Below are positions 8,085 through 15,985 of a stretch of DNA of 64,000 bases, one piece after another. Numbering within the stretch: position 1 is the first letter of the stretch; each line of letters begins with the position of its first letter. Origin of the DNA: Streptomyces sp. TLI_171 (GTDB lineage Bacteria > Actinomycetota > Actinomycetes > Streptomycetales > Streptomycetaceae). The stretch spans positions 4,960,001 to 5,024,000 of the forward strand of contig NZ_RAPS01000001.1 of NCBI RefSeq assembly GCF_003610255.1, given 5' to 3'. The position numbers and the translations under genes are program-made. The notes beneath the pieces are model-generated. The model was not told the origin of the DNA. It saw only the letters and a program-made list of their open reading frames with translations, and searched no databases.

Positions 8085-8722
8085 CAGACGTCGCCCCCGA
8101 AGGTCAGGCGCTCGGAGGGCTGGACGTAGACCAGCCCGTCGCCGGTGAACTCGACCTGCATCGCCTCGCCGCCGCCCTCGCCGATCAGCGTGGTCCAGCC
8201 CGCGCCGGACTTGAGGGCGCGGTTCAGGTTCCCGGTGTGGGCGATGTACGCGCCGGGGTCGACCCGGAGCGGCAGGCCCTGGGCGACCCGGAGGATGACG
8301 GCCGGTCCCTTGGAGGTGACGGCGGCCCAGCCCTGGCCCTCCACCTTGGTGGTGAAGAGGCCGTTGCCGGACGCCATGCCGTTCAGGCCGGTGAAGGAGG
8401 TGCCCGTGTGCAGCGTCGCCTCGGTGCACAGCAGGTTGTCGGACTCGACGAACAGCGTCTCGCCGTTCAGCCGGACGAGATTGATCTCGGTGGCCTTGTC
8501 GGCGAAGTAGCAGGTGCCCTGCCCCTTCACCTCCATGACCTCCATGCGCTCGCCGGTGAGCCGGCGGGTGACCATGCCGCGCAGGCCGTCGCCGCCGCCG
8601 GAGAGCTTCTTGAAGCCCATCTGCCCGGTGTAGGCGACCATCGAGCCGTTGCGTGCTTTTACGGTGTCCCCGGCGAGATCGACGGCGAGGACCTTTGACC
8701 CCTGGAGTCGGAACTGTGCCAC
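8084..8722 (-). CDS. AIM24-family protein (first paralog of operon)
   Basis: This 212-residue AIM24 domain protein uses a GTG start (MAQFRLQGSKVLAVDL). It carries the paralog motifs NGSMVAYTGQM and GDGLVYVQPSE. It is the first gene of the three-gene AIM24 operon. A TAGATT hexamer ends 7 nt before the GTG, and no purine-rich ribosome site is visible, so a leaderless mRNA is possible. A strong hairpin lies directly upstream. No function is established for this family in bacteria. Confidence 0.82.
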   Translation of the reverse strand: MAQFRLQGSKVLAVDLAGDTVKARNGSMVAYTGQMGFKKLSGGGDGLRGMVTRRLTGERMEVMEVKGQGTCYFADKATEINLVRLNGETLFVESDNLLCTEATLHTGTSFTGLNGMASGNGLFTTKVEGQGWAAVTSKGPAVILRVAQGLPLRVDPGAYIAHTGNLNRALKSGAGWTTLIGEGGGEAMQVEFTGDGLVYVQPSERLTFGGDV

Positions 8723-8738
8723 GTCCGGGAATCTAGCG

Positions 8739-8763
8739 GCCCCCTCCCCCGGGGGGAGGGGGC
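8739..8763 (-). terminator. Hairpin between DUF2127 gene and AIM24 operon
   Basis: A perfect GC hairpin (GCCCCCTCC pairing with GGAGGGGGC) lies about 75 bp downstream of the DUF2127 stop and only 17 bp before the first AIM24 start. It has the form of an intrinsic terminator without a U-tract. A short palindrome, GTACC-CGTTC-GGTAC (8776-8790), lies just upstream and may be an operator for the AIM24 operon. Confidence 0.5.
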
Positions 8764-8841
8764 TCGGCCCTGCTGGTACCCGTTCGGTACGAAATCCGGA
8801 CACCTGACCGACCGTCAATCGCCAGATAACGGACAAAAGCG

Positions 8842-9618
8842 TCAGGCGGTCTGCGGGACGGCGCCCGCGGCGGTCTCCACTTCCAGCAGCGAGGCCGAGT
8901 GGCGCTCGGCCTCGAACGCGGCGACACCGCCGCGCAGGCCGAACAGCCGCTTGGAGAGCATGATCCAGAGCACTGCGGCGATGTTCAGCAGCAGCGTGCC
9001 GATCTTCAGCACGCTGACGTGCTCGGTGAGCTCGTAGCCCTCCAGCGGCAGGAACGCGGCGGTGGCGATCACGGTCAGGTACTCGGCCCAGCGCCGGCCC
9101 CACCACAGGCCGAACGCCTCGACGATCTCGATCAGCGCGTAGACCACCAGCGCGACGGCCACGTAGAGCAGGGTGGAGTGCTTGTAGTCGAAGGTCCGGC
9201 GGATGGTGTCGACGATCGGCGAGTGCTCCAGGTCCCAGTGGAAGTGCTCGGTGACCGGCTTGAAGACGGTCAGGTTCTCGTCGAAGATCCGGCGCACCGC
9301 GTCCTGGCTGTTGGAGAACTTCCACACCGCCCAGGCCGCGACGACGATCAGCAGGCCGCGCAGCAGCCGTTCGACGGCGAGGAAGCGCAGGATGAACAGG
9401 TCCCGCAGCGCCTTGCCGCGCGGGACCAGCGGCGCGTTCTCGGCCGGGCCGGAGCCGTGCGGCTCGCCGAGCGCGAAGTCGCCGCAGCGCAGGCAGCGCC
9501 AGGCGGTGCCGAGCGCGGTGGCGGCGTGCAGGCGGGTGCGCAGGTCGGTCTCGTCGGGCGCGTAGGTGATGTGGCCGCGCCGGGCACAGGTGTGCCGGTC
9601 CCAGTCCCGTTTCAGCAT
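8842..9618 (-). CDS. DUF2127 integral membrane protein
   Basis: This 258-residue protein has an N-terminal cytoplasmic segment with Cys/His pairs (CARRGH at 12-17; CLRCGDF near 42-48) that could bind zinc. It then has about four hydrophobic helices (LLRGLLIVVAAWAVW, LLYVAVALVVYALIEIVEAF, YLTVIATAAFLP, LLLNIAAVLWIML). The core matches DUF2127. The role is unknown. It reads toward the AIM24 operon but is separated from it by a terminator-like hairpin. The start ATG at 9618 is the only reasonable one. Confidence 0.78.
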   Translation of the reverse strand: MLKRDWDRHTCARRGHITYAPDETDLRTRLHAATALGTAWRCLRCGDFALGEPHGSGPAENAPLVPRGKALRDLFILRFLAVERLLRGLLIVVAAWAVWKFSNSQDAVRRIFDENLTVFKPVTEHFHWDLEHSPIVDTIRRTFDYKHSTLLYVAVALVVYALIEIVEAFGLWWGRRWAEYLTVIATAAFLPLEGYELTEHVSVLKIGTLLLNIAAVLWIMLSKRLFGLRGGVAAFEAERHSASLLEVETAAGAVPQTA

Positions 9619-9723
9619 GGTGCGGTGCCCCCCGTGGGTCTGCGGGCCCGCCGGTCGGGCCGCGCGCAGCCAGCAGGATAGGGGGTCCGCCCGGCGCGGT
9701 TGTCAGGTCGGTGATAATAGGCC

Positions 9724-9749
9724 TGGCTTGTGCACCGGTTCACAAGCCA
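9724..9749. promoter_or_regulatory. Inverted repeat in the DUF3817 leader
   Basis: Nine-base arms TGGCTTGTG and CACAAGCCA flank an 8-nt centre (CACCGGTT). A TGATAAT-like -10 (around 9711-9717) lies just upstream, so the repeat would fall near the transcription start of the DUF3817 gene. It could be an operator or an RNA hairpin. It also lies upstream of the divergent DUF2127 gene. Confidence 0.45.
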
Positions 9750-9778
9750 GCCGCCCGCCGTGCCCTGTGAGGAATCCC

Positions 9779-10099
9779 GTGAAGAGCGTCGCCGCCGTCC
9801 ACCGCCTGCGCCTGGTCTCCGGCCCGGAGGGCCTGTCCTTCATCCTGCTGCTGATCTGCTCGGTGCTGAAGCGCACCACCAGCTTCAACGGCGTGCCGGT
9901 GATGGGCACCGTGCACGGCGTGCTGTTCATCCTGTACCTGGTCTTCCTGGTGCAGGCGTACCAGGCCCGGCGCTGGGAGCCGAAGCGCGGCCTGGTGCTG
10001 TTCGTGCTGTCGGTGCTGCCGACCGGCGGGTTCTTCGCCGAGCGGATGCTCGCCAAGGAGGAGCGCGGCGAGCTCGACGCCGCCCCGGCGACCGCCTGA
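9779..10099 (+). CDS. DUF3817 small membrane protein
   Basis: This 106-residue protein has three hydrophobic helices and the DUF3817 hallmarks: RLRLVSGPEGLSFILLL near the start, MGTVHGVLFILYLVF in the middle, and LPTGGFFAERML near the end. The GTG start at 9779 is preceded by GAGGAA at good spacing. A second DUF3817 gene lies 3 kb downstream. The family is uncharacterised; proximity to redox or stress genes is common in actinomycetes but not informative here. Confidence 0.82.
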   Translation: MKSVAAVHRLRLVSGPEGLSFILLLICSVLKRTTSFNGVPVMGTVHGVLFILYLVFLVQAYQARRWEPKRGLVLFVLSVLPTGGFFAERMLAKEERGELDAAPATA

Positions 10100-10122
10100 C
10101 GGTCCCTCCGCAGAACGTGGTG

Positions 10123-10163
10123 CGCGGCGGCCGGGCCTCCTCGTGGGAGGCCCGACCGCCGCG
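10123..10163. terminator. Bidirectional terminator between DUF3817 and M4 protease genes
   Basis: An 18-bp stem with a single mismatch and a 5-nt loop (TCGTG) lies between two convergent stops (10099 and 10191). There is no U-tract, as is usual in very GC-rich genomes. Confidence 0.75.
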
Positions 10164-10190
10164 GGCTCTGCACTGACTACCGGTTGGGCG

Positions 10191-11840
10191 TCAGTTGACG
10201 TTCACGCCGGTCCAGGCCGCGGCCACCGCGTTGTACTGGACGGAGCCGGAGCCGTACAGGTCGGCGGCGGCGCTCAGGGTCGCGGTGCGCGCGCCCTTGT
10301 AGTTGGTGGTGGAGGTCATGTAGACCGACAGCGCCCGGTACCAGATCTGGGCGGCCTTGTCCCGCCCGATGCCGGTCAGCGTCGCGCCGTTGTAGGTGGG
10401 CGAGTTGTAGCTCACGCCGTTGATGGTCTTCGCGCCGCTGCCCTCGGCCAGCAGGTAGAAGAAGTGGTTGGCGACGCCCGAGGAGTAGTGGACGTCCTTG
10501 CTGCCGACCGTGGAGGACCAGTAGTCGGCCGAGCCGCCGTCCTTGGAGGGCTTGTCCATGTAGCGCAGCGGCGTGCCGTCGCCGTTGATGTTGATCAGCT
10601 CGCCGATCAGGTAGTCCGGGTTGTCCTTCGACAGGTTGGCGTAGAACTCGACCATGGTGCCGAAGATGTCGGAGGTGGCCTCGTTCAGACCGCCGGACTC
10701 GCCCGAGTAGTTCAGGCCCGCGGTGTTGGAGGTCACACCGTGGCTCATCTCGTGGCCGGAGACGTCGAGCTCGGTCAGCGGGTGGGTGTTGGACGCACCG
10801 TCGCCGTAGGTCATGCAGAAGCAGCTGTCGTCCCAGAACGCGTTCACGTAGTTGCGCCCGTAGTGGACCCGGCTGTACGCGCCGACGCCGTCGTTGCGGA
10901 TGCCGCTGCGGCCGAAGGTGTTCTTGTAGAAGTCCCAGGTGACGGCCGCGCCGTACTGGGCGTCCACCGCGGCGGACTCGCCGTTGGAGACCAGGCCGTT
11001 GCCCCAGCTGTTGGTGGTCTTCGAGTAGACGGTGCCCTTGCCGGAGGTCTTGTTGGCCAGGTTGGTGGTGTACTGCCCGCCGCGGCTGGCGTCCTTCAGC
11101 GTGTAGGTCGAGCCGGAGAGCGTGGTGGTCAGCGGGACGCTGCCGACGAAGACGCCGTTGCCGGTGCCGGCCGCGTCGATGGTCTGGATCTCCTCGTGGG
11201 TGGAGAGCACCGCGCCGGTGTCGGCGTCGGTGACCAGCAGCTGGCGGCTGGGGGTGCCGTCCGCCCGCACGCCCTCCACGGTGGTCCGGTAGGCCAGCCG
11301 CGGGGCGCCGTCGGCGGCCCAGATCACCAGCTGGGCGCCGTTGTTGGCGCCGGAGACCGAGGTCAGGGCGGCCTCGTCGGCGTCCTTGCTGGTCCCGACG
11401 GTGGCCTGCACCGCGCCGGTGGCCTTGGAGGCGGCCTGGGCGGCCGTCAGCTTCGGGCTCAGCGAGGCGGGGGCCACGCTGCCGGAGACGGCCTTCTCGC
11501 TGCCGCGGACCTGGCCCTTGGCGTCCTGGTGCACGATCAGGTCGCCGCCGAGCACCGGCAGGCCGTTGTAGGTGCGCTCGTAACGGAAGTGGCGGGTGCC
11601 GTCGGCGTCGACGATCGCGTCCTTGACGACGAGGTTCTCCTGCGCGCCCAGACCCAGGGCCTTGGCGGCGGAAGGCGCCTGGGAGGCGGCCAGCGCCAGC
11701 AGTTGGCCGCGGTGCTGGCCCGCGGCGTTCTGGGCGGCCGGGTTCGGGAGTGCCTGGGCGATCCCGGCGCTCACCTGGATGGCGCCGGCGAGCAGGGCAG
11801 AGGCAGAGAGAACGGCTCCGACAGCGAGCTTTCGCTTCAC
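10191..11840 (-). CDS. Secreted M4-family (thermolysin-like) metalloprotease
   Basis: This 549-residue preproprotein has a Sec signal peptide (MKRKLAVGAVLSASALLAGA...). FTP/PepSY-type propeptide sequence follows to about residue 215, then the M4 catalytic domain. The zinc site is H363-E-M-S-H367, with the third ligand Glu387 in the NEATSD motif. The GTG start follows a GGAAGG site. The product is expected to be exported and autoprocessed, and to degrade extracellular protein. A 462-bp gene-free region upstream would hold its promoter. Confidence 0.93.
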   Translation of the reverse strand: MKRKLAVGAVLSASALLAGAIQVSAGIAQALPNPAAQNAAGQHRGQLLALAASQAPSAAKALGLGAQENLVVKDAIVDADGTRHFRYERTYNGLPVLGGDLIVHQDAKGQVRGSEKAVSGSVAPASLSPKLTAAQAASKATGAVQATVGTSKDADEAALTSVSGANNGAQLVIWAADGAPRLAYRTTVEGVRADGTPSRQLLVTDADTGAVLSTHEEIQTIDAAGTGNGVFVGSVPLTTTLSGSTYTLKDASRGGQYTTNLANKTSGKGTVYSKTTNSWGNGLVSNGESAAVDAQYGAAVTWDFYKNTFGRSGIRNDGVGAYSRVHYGRNYVNAFWDDSCFCMTYGDGASNTHPLTELDVSGHEMSHGVTSNTAGLNYSGESGGLNEATSDIFGTMVEFYANLSKDNPDYLIGELININGDGTPLRYMDKPSKDGGSADYWSSTVGSKDVHYSSGVANHFFYLLAEGSGAKTINGVSYNSPTYNGATLTGIGRDKAAQIWYRALSVYMTSTTNYKGARTATLSAAADLYGSGSVQYNAVAAAWTGVNVN

Positions 11841-12302
11841 GGTACGGGTTCCTTCCGGATCAACCGCGTGTGCGCGGTCGCACCTCGTTCCGGGGCACCG
11901 GGGTCAGTGCCTGCTGGGGCGGATACGGGTGCTGACGTGCAGCTCCGTGCGGTCAGGCGACAGCAGCCGGTGGGGTGGGGCCGGCAGTGTCGAACGGGGC
12001 TGGCCAGAAGCATGACAAGCGTTCAAATCCGCGAACAGCGCCTCGGCAACAATTGGCAAACTCTCGCCAGCGGGGTGGTTCCGGCCCGGTGGGAGAATCG
12101 GAGGTTTCGCCGCGAACCATGCCGTGCGGGCTGCGCGAAGGCCCAACTCCCGCTCTTTCACTGAATAGTGACGGAATATGCGGTGTAAAGAGTCGCCGCG
12201 CGACGGCGGTTGTCTGTTTGGCGTGATCCCGCCAACCGGTCGCCTTGTCCACCATCGTGGACACCTGCTACCCCCGTCCGCGCCCGCGGGTACGGTGGGG
12301 GC
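11841..12302. other. Divergent intergenic region (M4 protease / AbsC-like regulator)
   Basis: This 462-bp gene-free stretch is less GC-rich than its surroundings around 12,000-12,190. It must contain the promoter of the protease and that of the MarR-type gene at 12303. The only strong element seen is the palindrome at 12246-12263, annotated separately. No small gene is supported. Confidence 0.6.
12246..12263. promoter_or_regulatory. Palindromic operator upstream of AbsC-like regulator
   Basis: TGTCCAC-CATC-GTGGACA is an 18-bp palindrome with perfect 7-bp arms, 40 bp upstream of the GTG. A TTGTCC hexamer at 12245 could serve as -35. The geometry suits autoregulation by a MarR dimer. Confidence 0.5.
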
Positions 12303-12842
12303 GTGCCCAAGCCCCTCGCCCTCGACTTCGACCCGATCGCCCGCGCCGACGAGCTCTGGACCCGCCGCTGGGGCAACGTGCCGTCCATGGCGGCGATCAC
12401 CTCGGTGATGCGCGCCCACCAGATCCTGCTGGCCCGGGTGGACGCGGTGGTCAAGCCCTACGGCCTGACCTTCGCCCGCTACGAGGCCCTGGTGCTGCTC
12501 ACCTTCAGCCGCTCCGGCGAGCTCCCGCTCTCCAAGATCGGCGAGCGCCTGATGGTCCACCCCACCAGCGTCACCAACACCGTCGACCGCCTGGAGCGGT
12601 CCGGACTGGTCGCCCGCCGCCCCAACCCGCTGGACGGCCGCGGCGTGCTCGCCGCGATCACCGACCGCGGCCGCCAGGTGGTCGAGAGCGCCACCCGCGA
12701 GCTGATGGCCGTCGAGTTCGGCCTGGAGGGCTACGACGCCGACGCCTGCCGGGAGGTGTTCGAACTGCTCCGGCCGCTCCGGGTCGCTGCCGGCGACTTC
12801 GAGGCGCCGGCCCAGGAGGGCCCGGGCGGGGCCGGGGCGTAG
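12303..12842 (+). CDS. AbsC-like MarR-family regulator
   Basis: This 179-residue winged-helix protein begins PKPLALDFDPIARADELW. It contains MRAHQILLARVDAVVKPYGLTFARYEALVLLTF, helix-turn-helix HPTSVTNTVDRLERSGLV and wing PNPLDGRGVLAAIT. I recall close similarity to S. coelicolor AbsC (SCO5405), a pleiotropic regulator of antibiotic production, and the surrounding gene order agrees; the identification is from memory. The GTG start follows GGTGGGG. A second DUF3817 gene follows 80 bp downstream. Confidence 0.8.
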   Translation: MPKPLALDFDPIARADELWTRRWGNVPSMAAITSVMRAHQILLARVDAVVKPYGLTFARYEALVLLTFSRSGELPLSKIGERLMVHPTSVTNTVDRLERSGLVARRPNPLDGRGVLAAITDRGRQVVESATRELMAVEFGLEGYDADACREVFELLRPLRVAAGDFEAPAQEGPGGAGA

Positions 12843-12922
12843 GGCCGGTTACCCTCGTGTGAGCGGCCCGCCCGACGGGGGCGCCGCCACCGTGAATCGG
12901 GCCGAGCGAGGCGAGGTAAGAG

Positions 12923-13264
12923 ATGAAGGCGACCCCCCTGCTGGGCTGGTACCGCGGCCTGGCGATCGCGACCGGTGTCGCACTGCTGGTCTTCTGCGGG
13001 TTCATCCTGGCGAAGTACGGCTTCGACGCCGGCGCCGACGCCACCACCTACGTGGCGATGGTCCACGGCTACCTCTACATCGGCTACTTCGTGGTGACCT
13101 TCCTGCTCGGCCAGAAGCTCAAGTGGCCGCTCGGCCGGATGGTGCTGTTCCTGGCCGCCGGCTGCATCCCGTTCGCCTCCTTCGTCGCCGAGCGCAAGGT
13201 GGTCGCCGAGGCCCGCGGCAAGCTGGTCCCCGCCCAGGCCACGCGGGAGACCGCCGGCGTCTGA
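12923..13264 (+). CDS. DUF3817 small membrane protein (second copy)
   Basis: This 113-residue protein has three predicted membrane helices and the family pattern LLGWYRGLAIATG / MVHGYLYIGYFVVTFLLG / CIPFASFVAERKV. It starts at ATG 12923 after GAGG. It may be co-transcribed with the AbsC-like regulator. A strong terminator follows immediately. The function is unknown. Confidence 0.83.
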   Translation: MKATPLLGWYRGLAIATGVALLVFCGFILAKYGFDAGADATTYVAMVHGYLYIGYFVVTFLLGQKLKWPLGRMVLFLAAGCIPFASFVAERKVVAEARGKLVPAQATRETAGV

Positions 13265-13284
13265 CGCCCCGTCACGCACCTATC

Positions 13285-13321
13285 GAGCGCCCCTTCCCCG
13301 CCCGCCGGGGGAGGGGCGCTC
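13285..13321 (+). terminator. Terminator after the second DUF3817 gene
   Basis: A long stem (arms GAGCGCCCCTTCCCC and GGGGGAGGGGCGCTC with one G-T pair) with a GC loop starts 20 bp after the stop at 13264. Confidence 0.75.
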
Positions 13322-13354
13322 TCGGCTGTTCGGACCAGCCCCGGCGCGTGGGCA

Positions 13355-13400
13355 TCGACAGATACTTGGACGTCCGAGTAAATTAGTAGGACATCCAAGT
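13355..13400 (+). promoter_or_regulatory. icmA promoter with nested palindromes
   Basis: A -35 TCGACA (13355-13360) and a -10 TAAATT (13379-13384) are separated by 18 nt. The spacer carries a near-perfect 16-bp palindrome, ACTTGGAC-GTCCGAGT (13364-13379). A second related half-site pair lies at 13385-13400. The outer arms ACTTGGACGTCC and GGACATCCAAGT form a 12-bp inverted repeat with one mismatch across the -10. This is a likely repressor operator. The leader to the icmA ATG would be about 60 nt. Confidence 0.6.
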
Positions 13401-13449
13401 AGTTCTGCCGTTCCCCCGGGGCGGCCGCACGGAGCGGGAGTCGGAGCCG

Positions 13450-15150
13450 ATGGACGCCGAGCAGATCGAGGCCGGCCGGCAGCGCTGGCAGCAGCGGTAC
13501 GACAAGGCACGCAAGCGCGACGCCGACTTCACCACCCTCAGCGGCGAGACCGTCGAGCCCGTCTACGGGCCCGCGCCCGGCCAGGCGGTCGAGGGCTTCG
13601 AACGCATCGGCTGGCCCGGCGAGTACCCCTACACCCGCGGCCTGCACGCCACCGGCTACCGCGGCCGCGCCTGGACCATCCGCCAGTTCGCCGGCTTCGG
13701 CAACGCCGAGCAGACCAACGAGCGCTACCGGATGATCCTCGAAGCCGGCGGCGGCGGCCTCTCGGTCGCCTTCGACATGCCGACCCTGATGGGATACGAC
13801 TCCGACGACGCCCGCTCGCTCGGCGAGGTCGGCCACTGCGGCGTCGCCATCGACTCCGCCGCCGACATGGAGGTGCTGTTCCGCGGCATCCCGCTCGGCG
13901 ACGTCACCACCTCGATGACCATCAGCGGACCCGCCGTCCCGATCTTCTGCATGTACCTGGTCGCCGCCGAACGCCAGGGCGTCGACCCCGCCGTCCTCAA
14001 CGGCACCCTGCAGACCGACATCTTCAAGGAGTACATCGCGCAGAAGGAGTGGCTCTTCGCCCCCGAGCCCCACCTGCGCCTGATCGGCGACCTGATGGAG
14101 CACTGCGCCCGCGGCATCCCCGCCTACAAGCCGCTCTCGGTCTCCGGCTACCACATCCGGGAAGCCGGAGCCACGGCCGCGCAGGAACTCGCCTACACCC
14201 TCGCCGACGGCCTCGCCTACGTCGAGCTCGGCCTGTCCCGCGGCCTCGACGTGGACGTGTTCGCCCCCGGCCTGTCCTTCTTCTTCGACGCCCACCTCGA
14301 CTTCTTCGAGGAGATCGCCAAGTTCCGCGCCGCCCGCCGGATCTGGGCCCGCTGGATGCGCGACCACTTCGGCGCGAAAACCGAGAAGGCGCAGTGGCTG
14401 CGCTTCCACACCCAGACCGCCGGCGTCTCGCTCACCGCCCAGCAGCCCTACAACAACGTGGTCCGCACCGCCGTCGAGGCGCTCTCCGCCGTCCTCGGCG
14501 GCACCAACTCGCTGCACACCAACGCCCTCGACGAGACCCTCGCGCTCCCCAGCGAGCAGGCCGCCGAGATCGCGCTGCGCACCCAGCAGGTGATCATGGA
14601 GGAGACCGGCGTCACCAACGTCGCCGACCCGCTCGGCGGCTCCTGGTACGTCGAGGCCCTCACCGACCGGATCGAGCAGCAGACCGAGGCGATCTTCCAG
14701 CAGATCCTGGACAAGGGCAGCCTGGACAAGGGCAGCGCCGAGCACCCGATCGGGCCGATGACCGCGGGCATCCTGCGCGGCATCGAGGAGGGCTGGTTCA
14801 CCGGCGAGATCGCCGAGGCCGCGTTCCGGTACCAGCAGGGCGTCGAGAAGGGCGACAAGCGCGTGGTCGGCGTCAACTGCCACCCCCGCAGCGTCACCCC
14901 CGAACTCGAGATCCTCCGGGTCAGCCACGAGGTCGAACGCGAGCAGGTCCGGGTCCTGCGCGAGCGCAAGGCCGGGCGCGACGAGAGCGCCGTCCGGGCC
15001 GGGCTCGACGCGATGCTGGCCGCCGCCCGCTCCGGCGCCAACATGATCGAGCCCATGCTCCGGGCCGTCCGCGCCGAGGCCACCCTCGGCGAGATCTGCC
15101 ACGCCCTGCGCGAGGAGTGGGGCACCTACCGCGAGAACGCCAGCTTCTGA
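13450..15150 (+). CDS. icmA: Isobutyryl-CoA mutase large subunit IcmA
   Basis: This 566-residue protein is a B12-dependent acyl-CoA mutase catalytic (TIM-barrel) subunit, the usual IcmA length. Two substrate-specificity residues mark it as isobutyryl-CoA rather than methylmalonyl-CoA mutase: Phe80 in RQFAGFG and Gln198 in EYIAQKEW. It interconverts isobutyryl-CoA and n-butyryl-CoA, linking valine catabolism to polyketide and fatty-acid precursors. The B12-binding small subunit IcmB is not in the window. The ATG at 13450 follows GGGAG/GGAG. The 3' end overlaps the convergent oxidoreductase gene by 25 bp. Confidence 0.93.
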   Translation: MDAEQIEAGRQRWQQRYDKARKRDADFTTLSGETVEPVYGPAPGQAVEGFERIGWPGEYPYTRGLHATGYRGRAWTIRQFAGFGNAEQTNERYRMILEAGGGGLSVAFDMPTLMGYDSDDARSLGEVGHCGVAIDSAADMEVLFRGIPLGDVTTSMTISGPAVPIFCMYLVAAERQGVDPAVLNGTLQTDIFKEYIAQKEWLFAPEPHLRLIGDLMEHCARGIPAYKPLSVSGYHIREAGATAAQELAYTLADGLAYVELGLSRGLDVDVFAPGLSFFFDAHLDFFEEIAKFRAARRIWARWMRDHFGAKTEKAQWLRFHTQTAGVSLTAQQPYNNVVRTAVEALSAVLGGTNSLHTNALDETLALPSEQAAEIALRTQQVIMEETGVTNVADPLGGSWYVEALTDRIEQQTEAIFQQILDKGSLDKGSAEHPIGPMTAGILRGIEEGWFTGEIAEAAFRYQQGVEKGDKRVVGVNCHPRSVTPELEILRVSHEVEREQVRVLRERKAGRDESAVRAGLDAMLAAARSGANMIEPMLRAVRAEATLGEICHALREEWGTYRENASF

Positions 15151-15893
15151 CGCTCCGCCAGGAAGGCCTCCCAGGTGCGGGTGCCGCGCATCGCCCCCGC
15201 ACCGGCCAGGTTCTCCTGGTTGCGGTACGCGCGGCCGACCTTGCCGGCGAGCGGGACGGGGAGGGCGGGGCGGTTGCGCCCCAGGGCGCTGCGGACGAGG
15301 TCGGCGAAGGCGTAGTCGCGCGGGCCGGCCAGGTCGGGCACCAGGCCGGCGGGAGCGCCGCCGAGGGTGAGGGCGACCAGCCGGTCGGCGACGTCCCGCG
15401 CGTCGACGGGCTCGAAGCGCAGGCCGCCGGGCGCGGGCAGCAGCGGGAGCCTGCCGACCTTGCCGGCGACGTCGAGCACCAGGTCGTGGAACTGGGCGGC
15501 GCGCAGCACGGTCCACGGGACGCCGCACCCGCCGATCGCGAGCTCCGCGTCGCGCTTGGCGCGGAACCAGCCGAGCGGCATCCGGTCCGCGCCGATCACC
15601 GAGACCATCACGACGTGCCGGACGCCGCCCGCCCGGGCCATCGCCGCGGCGAGGTTCCGGGCCGCCACGTCGTCGCCCTTCGGGCCTCCGGCCAGGTGCA
15701 GAACGGTGTCGATCCCGTCCAGCGCCCCGTCCGGACCGGTCCCGGCGACCAGGTCGCCGGTCAGGTGGCGGACGCCGTCGGCGTCGGGCCGCGCGGTGCG
15801 GGTCAGGACCCGGACCCGGCAGCCGGCGGCGACCAGCCGGGGGAGGACGTGGCGGCCGAGGGTCCCGGTGCCGCCGGTGACGAGGACGTTCAT
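15126..15893 (-). CDS. NAD(P)-binding NmrA/SDR-like oxidoreductase, ECF41 target
   Basis: This 255-residue atypical short-chain dehydrogenase has the N-terminal Rossmann motif TGGTGTLG (residues 6-13), followed by LHLAGG and VSVIGADRMPLGWFRAKRDAE. This matches the extended NmrA/Ycf39-like group, which often lacks a full catalytic tetrad. The ATG at 15893 follows GGAG. It is divergent from an ECF41-type sigma gene, where a COE-type enzyme (carboxymuconolactone decarboxylase, oxidoreductase or epimerase) is the usual regulated target. The stop lies within the end of icmA. The substrate is unknown. Confidence 0.85.
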   Translation of the reverse strand: MNVLVTGGTGTLGRHVLPRLVAAGCRVRVLTRTARPDADGVRHLTGDLVAGTGPDGALDGIDTVLHLAGGPKGDDVAARNLAAAMARAGGVRHVVMVSVIGADRMPLGWFRAKRDAELAIGGCGVPWTVLRAAQFHDLVLDVAGKVGRLPLLPAPGGLRFEPVDARDVADRLVALTLGGAPAGLVPDLAGPRDYAFADLVRSALGRNRPALPVPLAGKVGRAYRNQENLAGAGAMRGTRTWEAFLAERQKLAFSR

Positions 15894-15957
15894 GTCGGGC
15901 TCCGATCCGGCCGCCGGGGTGATCGTCCGGCCTGCCACAGTGGGTGTCTGCTGTGTT

Positions 15958-15984
15958 GACCCCGACCGGGAAAGGGATGTGACA
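15958..15984 (-). promoter_or_regulatory. ECF41-type promoter for the oxidoreductase gene
   Basis: Read toward the oxidoreductase, TGTCACA (15984-15978) is followed after 16 nt by GGTC (15961-15958). The known ECF41 promoter consensus is TGTCACA with CGTC at -10, so the -35 is perfect and the -10 differs at one base. The -35 box ends 2 bp from the start codon of the divergent sigma gene. Confidence 0.65.
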
Positions 15985-15985
15985 G

